From an uncultured Clostridia bacterium (GTDB taxonomy: Bacteria > Bacillota > Clostridia > Christensenellales > Aristaeellaceae), in the NCBI GenBank assembly GCA_946187775.1, contig CAMHSI010000002.1:18537-82536 (forward strand): a DNA stretch of 64,000 bases. The letters are read 5' to 3'. The notes beneath the pieces are model-generated. The model saw nothing but the letters and a program-made list of their open reading frames with translations, was not told where the DNA came from and searched no databases. The first letter of the stretch is position 1; each line of letters begins with the position of its first letter. A program made the translations under genes and the position numbers. Of this stretch, positions 12,041 through 21,417 are shown piece by piece.

Positions 12041-13099
12041 TCAGGCCAGGGTCTCCCCGTCAATCCGGATCCTCGCCGCGATCATTTTTGCCAGGAAATA
12101 CAGCAGGGCGCATTCCGCTTCCTGCCAGATCCGCCGGTTTCTGGGCTCCGCGCAGATCAGGTATCCGTCCGTCTCCCCGTCCATGCTGACCCGGACCACG
12201 CACAGGGTTTCAATCTCCCGCTCCGCCAGTGCCGCGTAAAAAGCCGGGCTTCTTTCCTTCACCTTCTCCAGGCTGTTGTCGGAAAACATGTCCTCATTGC
12301 GGATCAGCTCATCCAGGTCCTGAACCGGTACCGCAACCCCGCTGTTTCGTACCGCCCTCATCACCCTGTCGCGTCCCGTGTAATAGAGTTCGGAAATCTG
12401 CAGCTCCTCCATCAGAAGCGGCATCACGCTGTGAAGCCGGTTCCGGAGGCCGGGAACCATCTCAAAGGCCCGGATCACCCGGCTGTAGGTGGTATACATC
12501 CCCTTCCGGGCAATCTGGCGGATCACGATATCCCGGTGTTTTTCCTTCACATAGATGATATAGCAGTTCCGTCCCTTGGTCTTTCCGCGGTACAGGGTCT
12601 TGTCGATCATTTCAAACAGCTCGTCGTAATTCCGGGTGTCCGCCGGGTAAATGGCGCATCCCACCGTGGCGGTCACAAAGGGACTGCAGTCCCCGGCCGC
12701 CACGTTCCTGCGCAGCACGCTTCCGTCATACAGGGAGGTGAAGAATGCTTTTACATCGTCATAGTTCGTGTCCCGCAGGTTTACCATCAGGAACTCATCC
12801 CCGCCGAAGCGGCCCACAACCCCGAATTCCCGCACCCTCTCCGCCAGGCTCCGAGCCACGTCCGCCAGCACCGCGTCCCCGATATGGTGTCCGTAGGTGT
12901 CGTTGACAAACTTGAAGTTGTCCAGGTCCACCATCGCGAAGGAAAAAGGAATTTCATGCGCGATCAGCCACTGGGCAAACCACAGGATATGGCCGCGGGA
13001 AACCAGCCCGGTCAGCTGGTCCAGGATGCCGTACATTCCTTCTTCTTCTATTTTTTCAGCGAAATATGGATATTTCCTGAGCTGTTCTTCCGTATACAT
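12041..13099 (-). CDS. GGDEF-domain protein (putative diguanylate cyclase) with C-terminal GAF-like region
   Basis: DLDNFKFVNDTYGHHIGDAVL and RFGGDEFLM motifs; no signal peptide or TM segments seen. Confidence 0.88.
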   Translation of the reverse strand: MYTEEQLRKYPYFAEKIEEEGMYGILDQLTGLVSRGHILWFAQWLIAHEIPFSFAMVDLDNFKFVNDTYGHHIGDAVLADVARSLAERVREFGVVGRFGGDEFLMVNLRDTNYDDVKAFFTSLYDGSVLRRNVAAGDCSPFVTATVGCAIYPADTRNYDELFEMIDKTLYRGKTKGRNCYIIYVKEKHRDIVIRQIARKGMYTTYSRVIRAFEMVPGLRNRLHSVMPLLMEELQISELYYTGRDRVMRAVRNSGVAVPVQDLDELIRNEDMFSDNSLEKVKERSPAFYAALAEREIETLCVVRVSMDGETDGYLICAEPRNRRIWQEAECALLYFLAKMIAARIRIDGETLA

Positions 13100-13144
13100 G
13101 GTTCATCCCTCTCCGTAAAAGGCTCTCCGGCGGGACGTTCCGGA

Positions 13145-14125
13145 TCAGTCCTGTCCCGGCCGCCATCCGTCCCCGCCGCCGAGCACCGCTTCCGGGGTGA
13201 TCCCTTCGGCTTCGGCATCCGTCAGGCGCTTCTGGGACGGATGCCGCGTTCCCTGGTCCGCCCGCTCCCCGGAGGTTTTCCATTCGCCGCAGCGGTCCGT
13301 CACAACCCGTTCTTCGTCCCAGTCGGCAAAGCCCTCCGGAGCCACATGCCCGTCCATCCGGCATTCCAGGAACAGGGTGGCGGCGTGCTTCCGCCAGGGC
13401 CTTCCCAGGTATCCTGCCCCGGGCGCGCAATCCCCCGTCAGGCTGCACCTGTGGAACACGAATCCGAAGGGAAGGCTTTCATTCGTGTTGGCGGCGGTAT
13501 ACCACCCGCCCCGCTCGTTCATGAAAAGTGTGCATCCTTCAAACCAGCACCGGTAGGGTCCGAAGATGAAGTCCACATCCCCCCGGATCAGGCAGTTCTC
13601 GAAATACTGCCGGCTGTGGGTTGCCGGGCCGTCCTCCACCCGGAGATAAGCCTCCGCGCATCCGGTCCGCTCACCGATATCCTCCTTCACGTTGGGCAGC
13701 CGCACCGGGCCGCAGAACAGCGTATCCTGGTTCGCGACCAGGCTGCAGTTCCGCCAGGTTCCCCGGTCTCCCGCCGCGTAAACGGCCACCGCCTGGCCCA
13801 CCTTCCGCCCGTCCCCCGCGTCGTTGCGGATCGTCATGTTCTCCACCGTCACATCCCTGCCGGTCACCATCAGCGTGGAGGACAGGAAGGTGCCCTTCTC
13901 CGTTCCGTCCGGATACAGGTCCTTGGCGCATCCGTTCCAGGCCAGCACCGTGTTTTCCCGGTCCTCGCCGATAAGGCGCACGCTGCTGCGGTGGATCACC
14001 GTTTTTTCCCGGTATTCCCCCCGCCGCACAAAGATTTCCCTGTCCCCGCCGTTTTCCGGCAGGGAATCAACCGCTTCCTGAATGCTTTGGAAGTCCCCGC
14101 TTCCGTCCCTGGCAACAACAATCAT
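13145..14125 (-). CDS. Pectinesterase (CE8), no visible signal peptide
   Basis: Beta-helix with VANQDTLFCGP, DFIFGPYRCWFEGC and LGRPWRKHA motifs of pectin methylesterases. Confidence 0.92.
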   Translation of the reverse strand: MIVVARDGSGDFQSIQEAVDSLPENGGDREIFVRRGEYREKTVIHRSSVRLIGEDRENTVLAWNGCAKDLYPDGTEKGTFLSSTLMVTGRDVTVENMTIRNDAGDGRKVGQAVAVYAAGDRGTWRNCSLVANQDTLFCGPVRLPNVKEDIGERTGCAEAYLRVEDGPATHSRQYFENCLIRGDVDFIFGPYRCWFEGCTLFMNERGGWYTAANTNESLPFGFVFHRCSLTGDCAPGAGYLGRPWRKHAATLFLECRMDGHVAPEGFADWDEERVVTDRCGEWKTSGERADQGTRHPSQKRLTDAEAEGITPEAVLGGGDGWRPGQD

Positions 14126-14161
14126 TTTTCCTTCTCCGTCTTCTGTTTTTTTCTGTCCGCT

Positions 14162-14190
14162 ATTTTACAGAACTCTCTGCCCGCCGTCAA
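14162..14190 (-). promoter_or_regulatory. Sigma70-type promoter for pectinesterase
   Basis: Minus strand TTGACG, 17-nt spacer, TAAAAT. Confidence 0.6.
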
Positions 14191-14233
14191 TGTCCCCTGT
14201 TTTGTTTGGCATATGCATTTCCTCCGGAATCCG

Positions 14234-14262
14234 TGGATTTCAGGGAAAAGTTCTGCTATAAT
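14234..14262 (+). promoter_or_regulatory. Promoter for GH4 gene
   Basis: TGGATT, 17-nt spacer, extended -10 TGCTATAAT. Confidence 0.6.
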
Positions 14263-14302
14263 CTCCTCACCGCAATATATGATCAACTGGAGGAAACTTT
14301 CT

Positions 14303-15682
14303 ATGCATAACGCAAAGGAACTGACCGTTGCCTACATCGGGGGCGGCTCCCGGGGATGGGCCTGGGGCTTTATGACGGACCTGGCCATGGATCCGGACCT
14401 GTGCGGCCTTGTCCGCCTGTACGATATCGACCGGGACGCCGCGGAGCGTAACCGGATCATCGGGGAAAAGATCAGCGCCCGTCCGGAAGCTGTTTCCCGC
14501 TGGCGCTACGAAGTCAGCAATTCCCTGGAGGAGGCCCTCACCGGGGCGGATTTCGTGGTCATCTCCATCCTTCCCGCCACCTTTGAGGAAATGCGCAGCG
14601 ATGTCCACCTGCCGGAGCGGGTCGGCGTCTTCCAGCCCGTGGGAGATACCGTAGGCGCCGGCGGCTTCATGCGGGCCATGCGCACGATTCCCATGTATGT
14701 CACCATCGCCGAAGCCATCCGGGATTACTCTCCGGATGCCTGGGTCATCAACTACACCAATCCCATGTCCCTGTGCGTCCGCACCCTGTACAAGGTCTTC
14801 CCCGGCATTCATGCCTTCGGCTGCTGCCACGAGGTTTTCGGAACCCAGAAGCTGCTGTGCAGCATGCTGGAAACCGAGGAGGGCGTTCCCGGCGTCCGCC
14901 GGCAGGACCTGCGCACCACCGTCACCGGCATCAACCACTTCACCTGGATCACCGAGGCTTCCTGGGGGGATGTGGACCTGATGCCCCTCTACGCCCGTTT
15001 TGCCGATAAATACGCGGAAAGCGGCTATGAGCAGGGTCAGGATAACAACTGGATGAATTCCCATTTCGGCTGCGCCCACCGGGTAAAATTCGACCTTTTC
15101 CGCCGTTACGGCGCCATCGCCGCCGCCGGGGATCGGCACCTGGCCGAGTTTGTCGCCCCCTGGTACACGAAGGATCCCGAAACCGTACACTCCTGGAAGT
15201 TCAGCCTGACCCCCGTTTCCTGGCGGATGGAGGACCTGAAGAACCGGCTTGCCCGGTCCGAACGGCTGGTCTCCGGCGCGGAGGAGCCCTCCCTGGCCGG
15301 TTCCGGCGAAGAGGGTCACCTGCTGCTCAAAGCCCTGCTGGGCCTGGGCGACCTGGTTTCCAACGTCAATATTCCCAACCGGGGGCAGATTCCGGATCTT
15401 CCCATGGACGCGGTGGTGGAGACCAACGCCCTGTTCACCCGCGGCCGCATCGAGCCCTTGTTTGCCGGGGCCATGCCCTCCTCCGTCCGTCCCCTGGTTG
15501 CCCGCCATGTCCTGAACCAGGAAAACACCCTGACTGCCGCCCTTGAATGCGACAGAAAGCTGGGGTTCACCACTTTCATGAATGATCCCCAGCTGGCAGC
15601 CGTATCCCCGGCCGAAGGTGAAAAACTGTTCTGTGATATGCTGGAGAACCAGCGGTCTTATCTCCCGGCGGGATGGTTCTGA
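14303..15682 (+). CDS. GH4-family glycosidase, probable alpha-galacturonidase (LplD type)
   Basis: N-terminal AYIGGGSRGWAWGF Rossmann motif, INYTNPMS, and CCHEVFG, i.e. the CHEV motif reported for GH4 alpha-galacturonidases. Start at 14303 (AGGAGGAAA-like SD). Confidence 0.9.
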   Translation: MHNAKELTVAYIGGGSRGWAWGFMTDLAMDPDLCGLVRLYDIDRDAAERNRIIGEKISARPEAVSRWRYEVSNSLEEALTGADFVVISILPATFEEMRSDVHLPERVGVFQPVGDTVGAGGFMRAMRTIPMYVTIAEAIRDYSPDAWVINYTNPMSLCVRTLYKVFPGIHAFGCCHEVFGTQKLLCSMLETEEGVPGVRRQDLRTTVTGINHFTWITEASWGDVDLMPLYARFADKYAESGYEQGQDNNWMNSHFGCAHRVKFDLFRRYGAIAAAGDRHLAEFVAPWYTKDPETVHSWKFSLTPVSWRMEDLKNRLARSERLVSGAEEPSLAGSGEEGHLLLKALLGLGDLVSNVNIPNRGQIPDLPMDAVVETNALFTRGRIEPLFAGAMPSSVRPLVARHVLNQENTLTAALECDRKLGFTTFMNDPQLAAVSPAEGEKLFCDMLENQRSYLPAGWF

Positions 15683-16753
15683 TTACAGAACCATCTCCGT
15701 CTCCCCGTCAAAGAGGTAAATGCTTTCCTTCGGGATGTAGAAGGTCATGGGGCCGTCGCTGTCCGGCGTGTCATGGCTGTCCACCTTCAGGATGGCCCGC
15801 TGCTCCCCGCAGGTAATATACACGTTCGTATTGTCGCCCAGCATTTCTGTGAGTTCCACCTCGCAGTCAATGCGGGCGGCATTTTCCTGTTCATGGAGCA
15901 CGATGGATTCCGGCCGGAAACCGAAGACGATTTCCTTGCCCTCGCAGGCGGCAGCGTCCTCCCGCAGGGCCTTCAGGTCCACCTTCTGGTTTCCGAAGGT
16001 GATGCAGCCGTTCTCCACCCTGCTGCGCACAAAGTTCATGGGCGGCTCGCCGATGAACCCGGCCACGAACACGTTCGCCGGCTTGAAGTACAGCTCATAG
16101 GGAGTACCCACCTGCTGGATGTATCCGTCCTTCATGACCACAATCCGGTCCGCCAGGGTCATGGCTTCCGTCTGGTCATGGGTCACGTAGATGGTGGTGG
16201 ATCCCGTCTCCCGGTGGATCTGGGCGATTTCGCTGCGCATGGTCACGCGCTGCTTGGCGTCCAGGTTGCTCAGCGGTTCGTCCATCAGGAAGATGCCCAC
16301 CTTGCGGATCAGGGCACGGCCGATGGCCACGCGCTGCCGCTGGCCGCCGGAGAGGGCCCGGGGCAGCCGGTCCAGGTACTCCGTCAGACCGAGGATCTTG
16401 GCGGTTTTCTGCACCCGCTCCTCAATCACGTCCTCGTCCACGCCCTGCAGCGTCAGGCCGAAGGCAATGTTGTCGTACACCGTCATTTGGGGATACAGGG
16501 CGTAGCTCTGGAAAACCATGGCCACTTCCCGGTCCCGGGGGCTTTTTTCGTTGGCCCGGACGCCGTTGATCAGGAATTCGCCGCTGGAGATGTTCTCCAG
16601 GCCGGCGATCATTCGCAGCGTCGTGGATTTTCCGCAGCCGGAAGGTCCGACAAAAACGATAAATTCACCCTTCTCAATCTCAAGGTTGAAATTGTGCACC
16701 GCGTGAAATCCGTTCGGGTAAATCTTGTTGATGTTCTTCAGTTCAATGTACAT
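15683..16753 (-). CDS. ABC transporter ATP-binding protein, UgpC/MsmK type
   Basis: Walker A GPSGCGKSTTLRMIAGLE, signature LSGGQRQRVAIGRAL, TOBE-like C-terminus. Confidence 0.93.
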   Translation of the reverse strand: MYIELKNINKIYPNGFHAVHNFNLEIEKGEFIVFVGPSGCGKSTTLRMIAGLENISSGEFLINGVRANEKSPRDREVAMVFQSYALYPQMTVYDNIAFGLTLQGVDEDVIEERVQKTAKILGLTEYLDRLPRALSGGQRQRVAIGRALIRKVGIFLMDEPLSNLDAKQRVTMRSEIAQIHRETGSTTIYVTHDQTEAMTLADRIVVMKDGYIQQVGTPYELYFKPANVFVAGFIGEPPMNFVRSRVENGCITFGNQKVDLKALREDAAACEGKEIVFGFRPESIVLHEQENAARIDCEVELTEMLGDNTNVYITCGEQRAILKVDSHDTPDSDGPMTFYIPKESIYLFDGETEMVL

Positions 16754-16773
16754 CCGTTCCTGCCTCCTTGCCG

Positions 16774-17904
16774 TTACTTATCCAGGCGTCTGATCTCGGT
16801 ATAGCAGAGCACAAAGGGCGCCGCGCCTTTCGCGTCATCCGAAACCACCGGCTCCGAAATATAGTATTCATAGCTTCCGTCCCGCCGGCGGTTGTTTTCC
16901 GGCCCAAGTCCGGCCACCAGGCAGATGTTCTCCAGGCCGACCATCCCGTCCCTGATCTTCAGGAACCGGTTCTGGATTCCCTCAAAGGTTTTCTTTCCAA
17001 GTTCCCGGAACCCTTCGTCCAGCACCCCGAGCCGGGCGCCCTTCAGCATGGCGCACGCGATCATGGCGCTTCCGCTGGTTTCGGGATAGTTCCCTTCCCG
17101 GCCCTTCTGGTCCACAACCTGCAGGTACATTCCCGTTTCCGGATCCGCGTAATGGGAGATGGCCTCCAGCAGCTCCCGAAGGGTGTCCGCCAGCTCCGCG
17201 CGTTCCTCCATTCCCTTGGGAAGGATCTCAATCAGGTCCGTCAGCGCCAGGGAATACCAGCCGATGGCCCGCAGCCAGAAGTTCTTGCTCAGGCCCGTCT
17301 CCGGATCCGCCCAGAAGGCCTTCCTGCTTGCGTCGTATCCGTGGTAGTACAAGCCGGTCTTCGGATCCCGCATCCGTTTGCGGATCGTCCGCAGCTGCTG
17401 CATGATGTCCCCGATGTCTCCCTTTCCGAAGGTGTTTTCATACATCGCCAGGAAGGGCAGCGCCATGTAGGTTCCGTCCAGCCACACCTGGTTCGGGTAA
17501 ATCAGCTTGTGCCAGAAGTTCCCTTCCTCCGTACGGGGCTGTTCCTTCAGGCTCCGGTACAGGTACTCGGCGGCCTTCCGGTACTTTTCATTCTCCGTCC
17601 GGGCATACAGGGGAAACAGGATCCGGCCTTCGTTGTAATCATCCAGGGCGTGCTTGTCCGCTTCGAAGGTGTCAACGGTTCCGTCCTCCCGGACGAAGCT
17701 GTCCCCCACCTGCTCCACAAAAGCCGCGTACCGGTCGTCCCCGGTAATCTCTGTCATGGCCAGCAGCGCCGTCAGCATGCATCCGTCAATATAGTTCCAG
17801 CTGACATCCTTGCCTTCCCTGATCTTTTCCAGGTTCCAGGCTGTCCGCCGGGGAGTGCTGCGCCGGACCAGCTCCAGAATGTACCGCTCAATCGTCTCGT
17901 GCAT
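16774..17904 (-). CDS. GH88/GH105 unsaturated rhamnogalacturonyl hydrolase, no visible signal peptide
   Basis: Alpha/alpha-barrel motifs typical of YteR/YesR (TWLDGTYMALPF-like VWLDGTYMALPFLAMY, RAIGWYSLAL, SGSAMIACAM). ATG at 17904. Confidence 0.88.
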   Translation of the reverse strand: MHETIERYILELVRRSTPRRTAWNLEKIREGKDVSWNYIDGCMLTALLAMTEITGDDRYAAFVEQVGDSFVREDGTVDTFEADKHALDDYNEGRILFPLYARTENEKYRKAAEYLYRSLKEQPRTEEGNFWHKLIYPNQVWLDGTYMALPFLAMYENTFGKGDIGDIMQQLRTIRKRMRDPKTGLYYHGYDASRKAFWADPETGLSKNFWLRAIGWYSLALTDLIEILPKGMEERAELADTLRELLEAISHYADPETGMYLQVVDQKGREGNYPETSGSAMIACAMLKGARLGVLDEGFRELGKKTFEGIQNRFLKIRDGMVGLENICLVAGLGPENNRRRDGSYEYYISEPVVSDDAKGAAPFVLCYTEIRRLDK

Positions 17905-17906
17905 GC

Positions 17907-18539
17907 TTACCTCGCTTGTTTTTTCGCGTCCTCCACCATCCGACGGATCAGGCGTTTTGCTCCCAGCAGCAGCAGGTCCCAGCACACGGTGAACAGGCCG
18001 AACAGGATCGGCTCCACGCCCAGGACCACCCGCTCCGTCTCCCCGGTGGCGGCGGCAGCGACGCTGTTGATGGTGTTGTAGGTCATCACCACCAGCGCCA
18101 GCAGCACAAATCCGTACAGCACGTTCAGGGGCAGGCTTACGAAGCCTTTCTTTCCGAACATCATCCACCGGTCGTTGGCTCCCGGGGTCTTCGCGTAGTA
18201 GCGGAAGATATTGTTCACCAGCAGGTCCGTCACGAACCCCAGGGCGAGCCCCAGGATCAGCAGCTGGTTCTCCTGGTTCTGGATCATCATGCCCAGTCCC
18301 CAGTAGAAGAAGAAGCAGACTGCTCCGGCAAACCACCATTTGATCAGGATGACCTTGACCCAGTCCTTCAGGTGGATCTGTGGGCCGGAGCGGTATTTCC
18401 GCAGTTCCTTTTCACTGACCTTCGGGCTGTTGGTCACATCCGCCGTCACCAGGTCCTCCACGGCCTTGGTGTTCAGCTGGTAGTATTCCGCCGTTGTGCG
18501 CGGCTTCTCCGGTTCAGCCCTCCGGCTTTTCCTTCCCAT
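17907..18539 (-). CDS. Uncharacterised multi-TM membrane protein in ABC operon
   Basis: 210 aa, roughly four hydrophobic segments; sits 2 bp upstream of the GH105 start; family not recognised. Confidence 0.8.
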   Translation of the reverse strand: MGRKSRRAEPEKPRTTAEYYQLNTKAVEDLVTADVTNSPKVSEKELRKYRSGPQIHLKDWVKVILIKWWFAGAVCFFFYWGLGMMIQNQENQLLILGLALGFVTDLLVNNIFRYYAKTPGANDRWMMFGKKGFVSLPLNVLYGFVLLALVVMTYNTINSVAAAATGETERVVLGVEPILFGLFTVCWDLLLLGAKRLIRRMVEDAKKQAR

Positions 18540-18542
18540 GGA

Positions 18543-19106
18543 TCAGGCGTCCTCTCCGCTGATGTCAATTTCACCCATATCCTCGTTGCCTTCCACCGCC
18601 ACGCTGGTGTTGATGCGCTTGATCAGCGGCTTGTACACCGGCAGCAGTGCCGTCAGGGCCGCGCCGATGATCAGCAGGATCTCATGCACCTTCAGCATGT
18701 TCCGGGCATTGGTGATAAAGATGTTGGCGCCATCCGCGCTGATGGGGTTGTCCGCCCGGGTGATCGCCTCCGTAATCCGCCGGCCGTAGAAAACGTCGCA
18801 GTAGAAGATGATGGCCAGCATTACGAACAGCAGCACCAGCATGGGAATGTTTGTCTTCTTCCGGTGAGGAAAGGAGTTCAGGAAACATACCAGGCTCAGG
18901 ATGCTCAGCAGCATCGTCGCGAACTCGGCAAGTCCCATACCGTTGCCGTAGATCTTTGCCGTGGTATTGGAAATCTGGGTCAGGTTCAGGCTGTAGTACA
19001 CAAACGCCGCCGCCAGCACCACCAGGGCGATCATCTGGGGCTTCCGTTTCAGCGCCACCATCCATTTCCGCAGGAACTCCGGCTTTTTCGAAGGAGCCTT
19101 TGCCAT
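18543..19106 (-). CDS. Uncharacterised multi-TM membrane protein in ABC operon
   Basis: About 187 aa, roughly four hydrophobic segments; SD GGAGGAG before ATG at 19106. Confidence 0.8.
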   Translation of the reverse strand: MAKAPSKKPEFLRKWMVALKRKPQMIALVVLAAAFVYYSLNLTQISNTTAKIYGNGMGLAEFATMLLSILSLVCFLNSFPHRKKTNIPMLVLLFVMLAIIFYCDVFYGRRITEAITRADNPISADGANIFITNARNMLKVHEILLIIGAALTALLPVYKPLIKRINTSVAVEGNEDMGEIDISGEDA

Positions 19107-19108
19107 AA

Positions 19109-20185
19109 TCACTTCTCCTCCTTCCGAATTGCGTTCGTGGTATCCTTGTCAAAGAAGTGCTTCCGGCCGAATTTCATCGCTGCGGTATCTCCGTTGTGGT
19201 ATTCCTCCCAGCCGCGGAGCTTGGCCACGATGTGGCTGTTGTCGCCGATATAGCCGTGCACAAGGGTGTTCATTCCCAGGTTCTCGTTGTTGGTGACCCG
19301 GATCTGCAGGTTTCCGTCCGCGCTCACGTCCTCCGGACGGACGCCCAGGATGATTTCCTTGCCGTAATAATCCTTCAGGGTATCCTTCTCCTCATCGGAG
19401 AGCTCAACCTCAAATCCGTTGCCCTTCAGCTTTCCGTCCTCAAATCCCATACCGTTGTAGAAATTCATGGGAGGAAGTCCGATAAAGCCCGCTACGAAGG
19501 TGTTCGCCGGCTTGTCATAAAGTTCCAGCGGCGTGCCGATCTGCTGCACATGGCCCATGGACATACACACGATCCGGTCCGCCAGGGTCAGCGCTTCCGT
19601 CTGGTCATGGGTAACGTAAAGCATGGTAGCCTGCAGCCGTTTGTGCAGCAGCAGGATTTCCCGCCTTGTGGCGCCGCGCAGCTTGGCGTCCAGGTTGCTC
19701 AGCGGTTCGTCAAACAGGAACACCTTCGGGTTCCGGACGATGGAGCGGCCCATGGCTACCCGCTGCCGCTGTCCGCCGGAAAGCTGTGCCGGCTTCTTGT
19801 TCAGCTGGCTGGTAAGGCCAAGGATTTCCGCCGCCGCCAGGACCTTTTTGTGAATCACATTGGGATCCTCTTTCCGCAGCGTCAGGGAGAACGCCATGTT
19901 TTCATAAATGGTCATATGTCCGTACAGGGCGTAGTTCTGGAACACCATGGCCATATCCCGGTCCTTGGCCGGGGTCTGGGTAATGTCCCGTCCATCCAGC
20001 AGCAGGTGTCCGGCGGAGATATCCTCCAGTCCGGCTACCATCCGCAGGGTTGTACTCTTGCCGCATCCGGAGGGGCCGACCAGGACGATCAGCTCGCCGT
20101 CCGCAACGTCCATGTTGAAGTCGTATACGGCCTGCACTTTGTTGTCATAGATCTTATCCAGATGCTGCAGTTTCAGTTCAGCCAT
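19109..20185 (-). CDS. ABC transporter ATP-binding protein, UgpC/MsmX type
   Basis: Walker A GPSGCGKSTTLRMVAGLE, LSGGQRQRVAMGRSIV, TOBE-like C-terminus. Confidence 0.93.
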   Translation of the reverse strand: MAELKLQHLDKIYDNKVQAVYDFNMDVADGELIVLVGPSGCGKSTTLRMVAGLEDISAGHLLLDGRDITQTPAKDRDMAMVFQNYALYGHMTIYENMAFSLTLRKEDPNVIHKKVLAAAEILGLTSQLNKKPAQLSGGQRQRVAMGRSIVRNPKVFLFDEPLSNLDAKLRGATRREILLLHKRLQATMLYVTHDQTEALTLADRIVCMSMGHVQQIGTPLELYDKPANTFVAGFIGLPPMNFYNGMGFEDGKLKGNGFEVELSDEEKDTLKDYYGKEIILGVRPEDVSADGNLQIRVTNNENLGMNTLVHGYIGDNSHIVAKLRGWEEYHNGDTAAMKFGRKHFFDKDTTNAIRKEEK

Positions 20186-20188
20186 GGA

Positions 20189-20686
20189 TTACGCAGCCTC
20201 CTTCCCGATCGTTCCGATGTGATGCTCCAGCGCGGTTGCCTTCCGCAGGTTGATCCATCCTGCCAGGATCAGGCAGGCGGCGCTGCCCGCCAGGTAGATG
20301 ATGCAGCGGATGAACTGGGGATCCTGCATCACAATCGTCTCCGTACTTCCCACCTTCACCACGGTGCTGTGGGCCTGCATGGGCAGGATGAAGATCCGGG
20401 CAATCTGCAGCGCGCCGAGGATGAACAGTGGCCAGGAATAGTTCTTCTGGTAGTTCTTCACGCCCTCGGAGGACAGGAAGGTAATCAGCATGAACAGCAG
20501 GTTGTACACAATGCTCCCGCCCACCAGGATCTGGTAGTACCAGGAACCGACATCGGATTTATAGATTGAAACGAAATACAGAACATTCAGCAGGATCGCC
20601 AGGTAGCAGAGCCTGGAGGAGGAAGTGTTCTTCACATACCGCATCCGGTCCAGTTTCAGTTCGCGGTCATTCATGGCCTGTGTCAT
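20189..20686 (-). CDS. Uncharacterised multi-TM membrane protein in ABC operon
   Basis: About 165 aa from MTQAMNDREL; 4-bp ATGA overlap with the upstream gene at 20683-20686. Confidence 0.78.
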   Translation of the reverse strand: MTQAMNDRELKLDRMRYVKNTSSSRLCYLAILLNVLYFVSIYKSDVGSWYYQILVGGSIVYNLLFMLITFLSSEGVKNYQKNYSWPLFILGALQIARIFILPMQAHSTVVKVGSTETIVMQDPQFIRCIIYLAGSAACLILAGWINLRKATALEHHIGTIGKEAA

Positions 20687-21273
20687 GCGGCTGCCCCCTT
20701 CCCGCTGGTAATCAGCGCCTGTTCTTCTTTCATGAGTTTGCATTTCCATACTGCGTTGGCGATCAGCAGTACAATGCCGATCAGCAGCAGCGCGAACAAA
20801 ACATAGTGGATATCAAACCAGAAGGTTGATTCCGTGTAAAGCGTCTTGCGCTTCGTCGCGTGGGCGGCCAGCTCCTCGAAATTGATCTGCAGGAACTGGG
20901 CTTTGTAGGCTTCAATCTGCCCGTGGGCCCACACCGTCAGTCCCACTCCCCCGGCAGCCACCAGCCCGATGGCGCAGTAGTTGCCGATGTAGTACTTTCT
21001 CCGGTTGTGGGTGTTTGTAATAAACAGCACAACGCACAGCAGGATCATGCCGATGGACAACTTCAGGAACAGCTTGTTGAAGTCCTGCATGTCATAGTAG
21101 ACCCTGGACCCCGTCACTGTTGATCTGTCCAGATTGGACGCGCTCCGGATCGTGCTGTACAGCGCGTCATACAGGTCGGTCATAATCCCCAGCGAGTAGA
21201 TAAAAATCAGCGCACTGATAATAAGCAGCGCCAGGCAGAGAAGCTTCTGCAGCTTGACCTGTTTTTTGTACAT
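20683..21273 (-). CDS. Uncharacterised multi-TM membrane protein in ABC operon
   Basis: About 196 aa from MYKKQVKLQKLL; roughly four hydrophobic segments with a long extracytoplasmic-like loop. Confidence 0.78.
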   Translation of the reverse strand: MYKKQVKLQKLLCLALLIISALIFIYSLGIMTDLYDALYSTIRSASNLDRSTVTGSRVYYDMQDFNKLFLKLSIGMILLCVVLFITNTHNRRKYYIGNYCAIGLVAAGGVGLTVWAHGQIEAYKAQFLQINFEELAAHATKRKTLYTESTFWFDIHYVLFALLLIGIVLLIANAVWKCKLMKEEQALITSGKGAAA

Positions 21274-21308
21274 AACCGACCACATCCTTTACTTCTTTCA
21301 AAAGGGTA

Positions 21309-21378
21309 CGGCTCCCGCCCGGAAACGTCTCCGCCCCGGGCGGGGCCGGCTTCCGGCTGCCTCGCGGCAGCCGGAAGC
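21309..21378 (-). other. Tandem intercistronic RNA hairpins downstream of the solute-binding protein gene
   Basis: Perfect 13-bp stem GCTTCCGGCTGCC/GGCAGCCGGAAGC with 4-nt loop (GCGA on minus strand), adjacent to a second GC-rich inverted repeat (CCCGCCCGG/CCGGGCGGG); no U tract. Confidence 0.7.
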
Positions 21379-21417
21379 TGCGTGCTTGTTTCTTTCTTCA
21401 GGTTCCCTTCCGGGAGA

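Noticed and set aside
12431-14302. N-terminal extension of the GH4 ORF
   Set aside because: Antisense to GGDEF and pectinesterase genes; GH4 begins at 14303 with its own SD and promoter.
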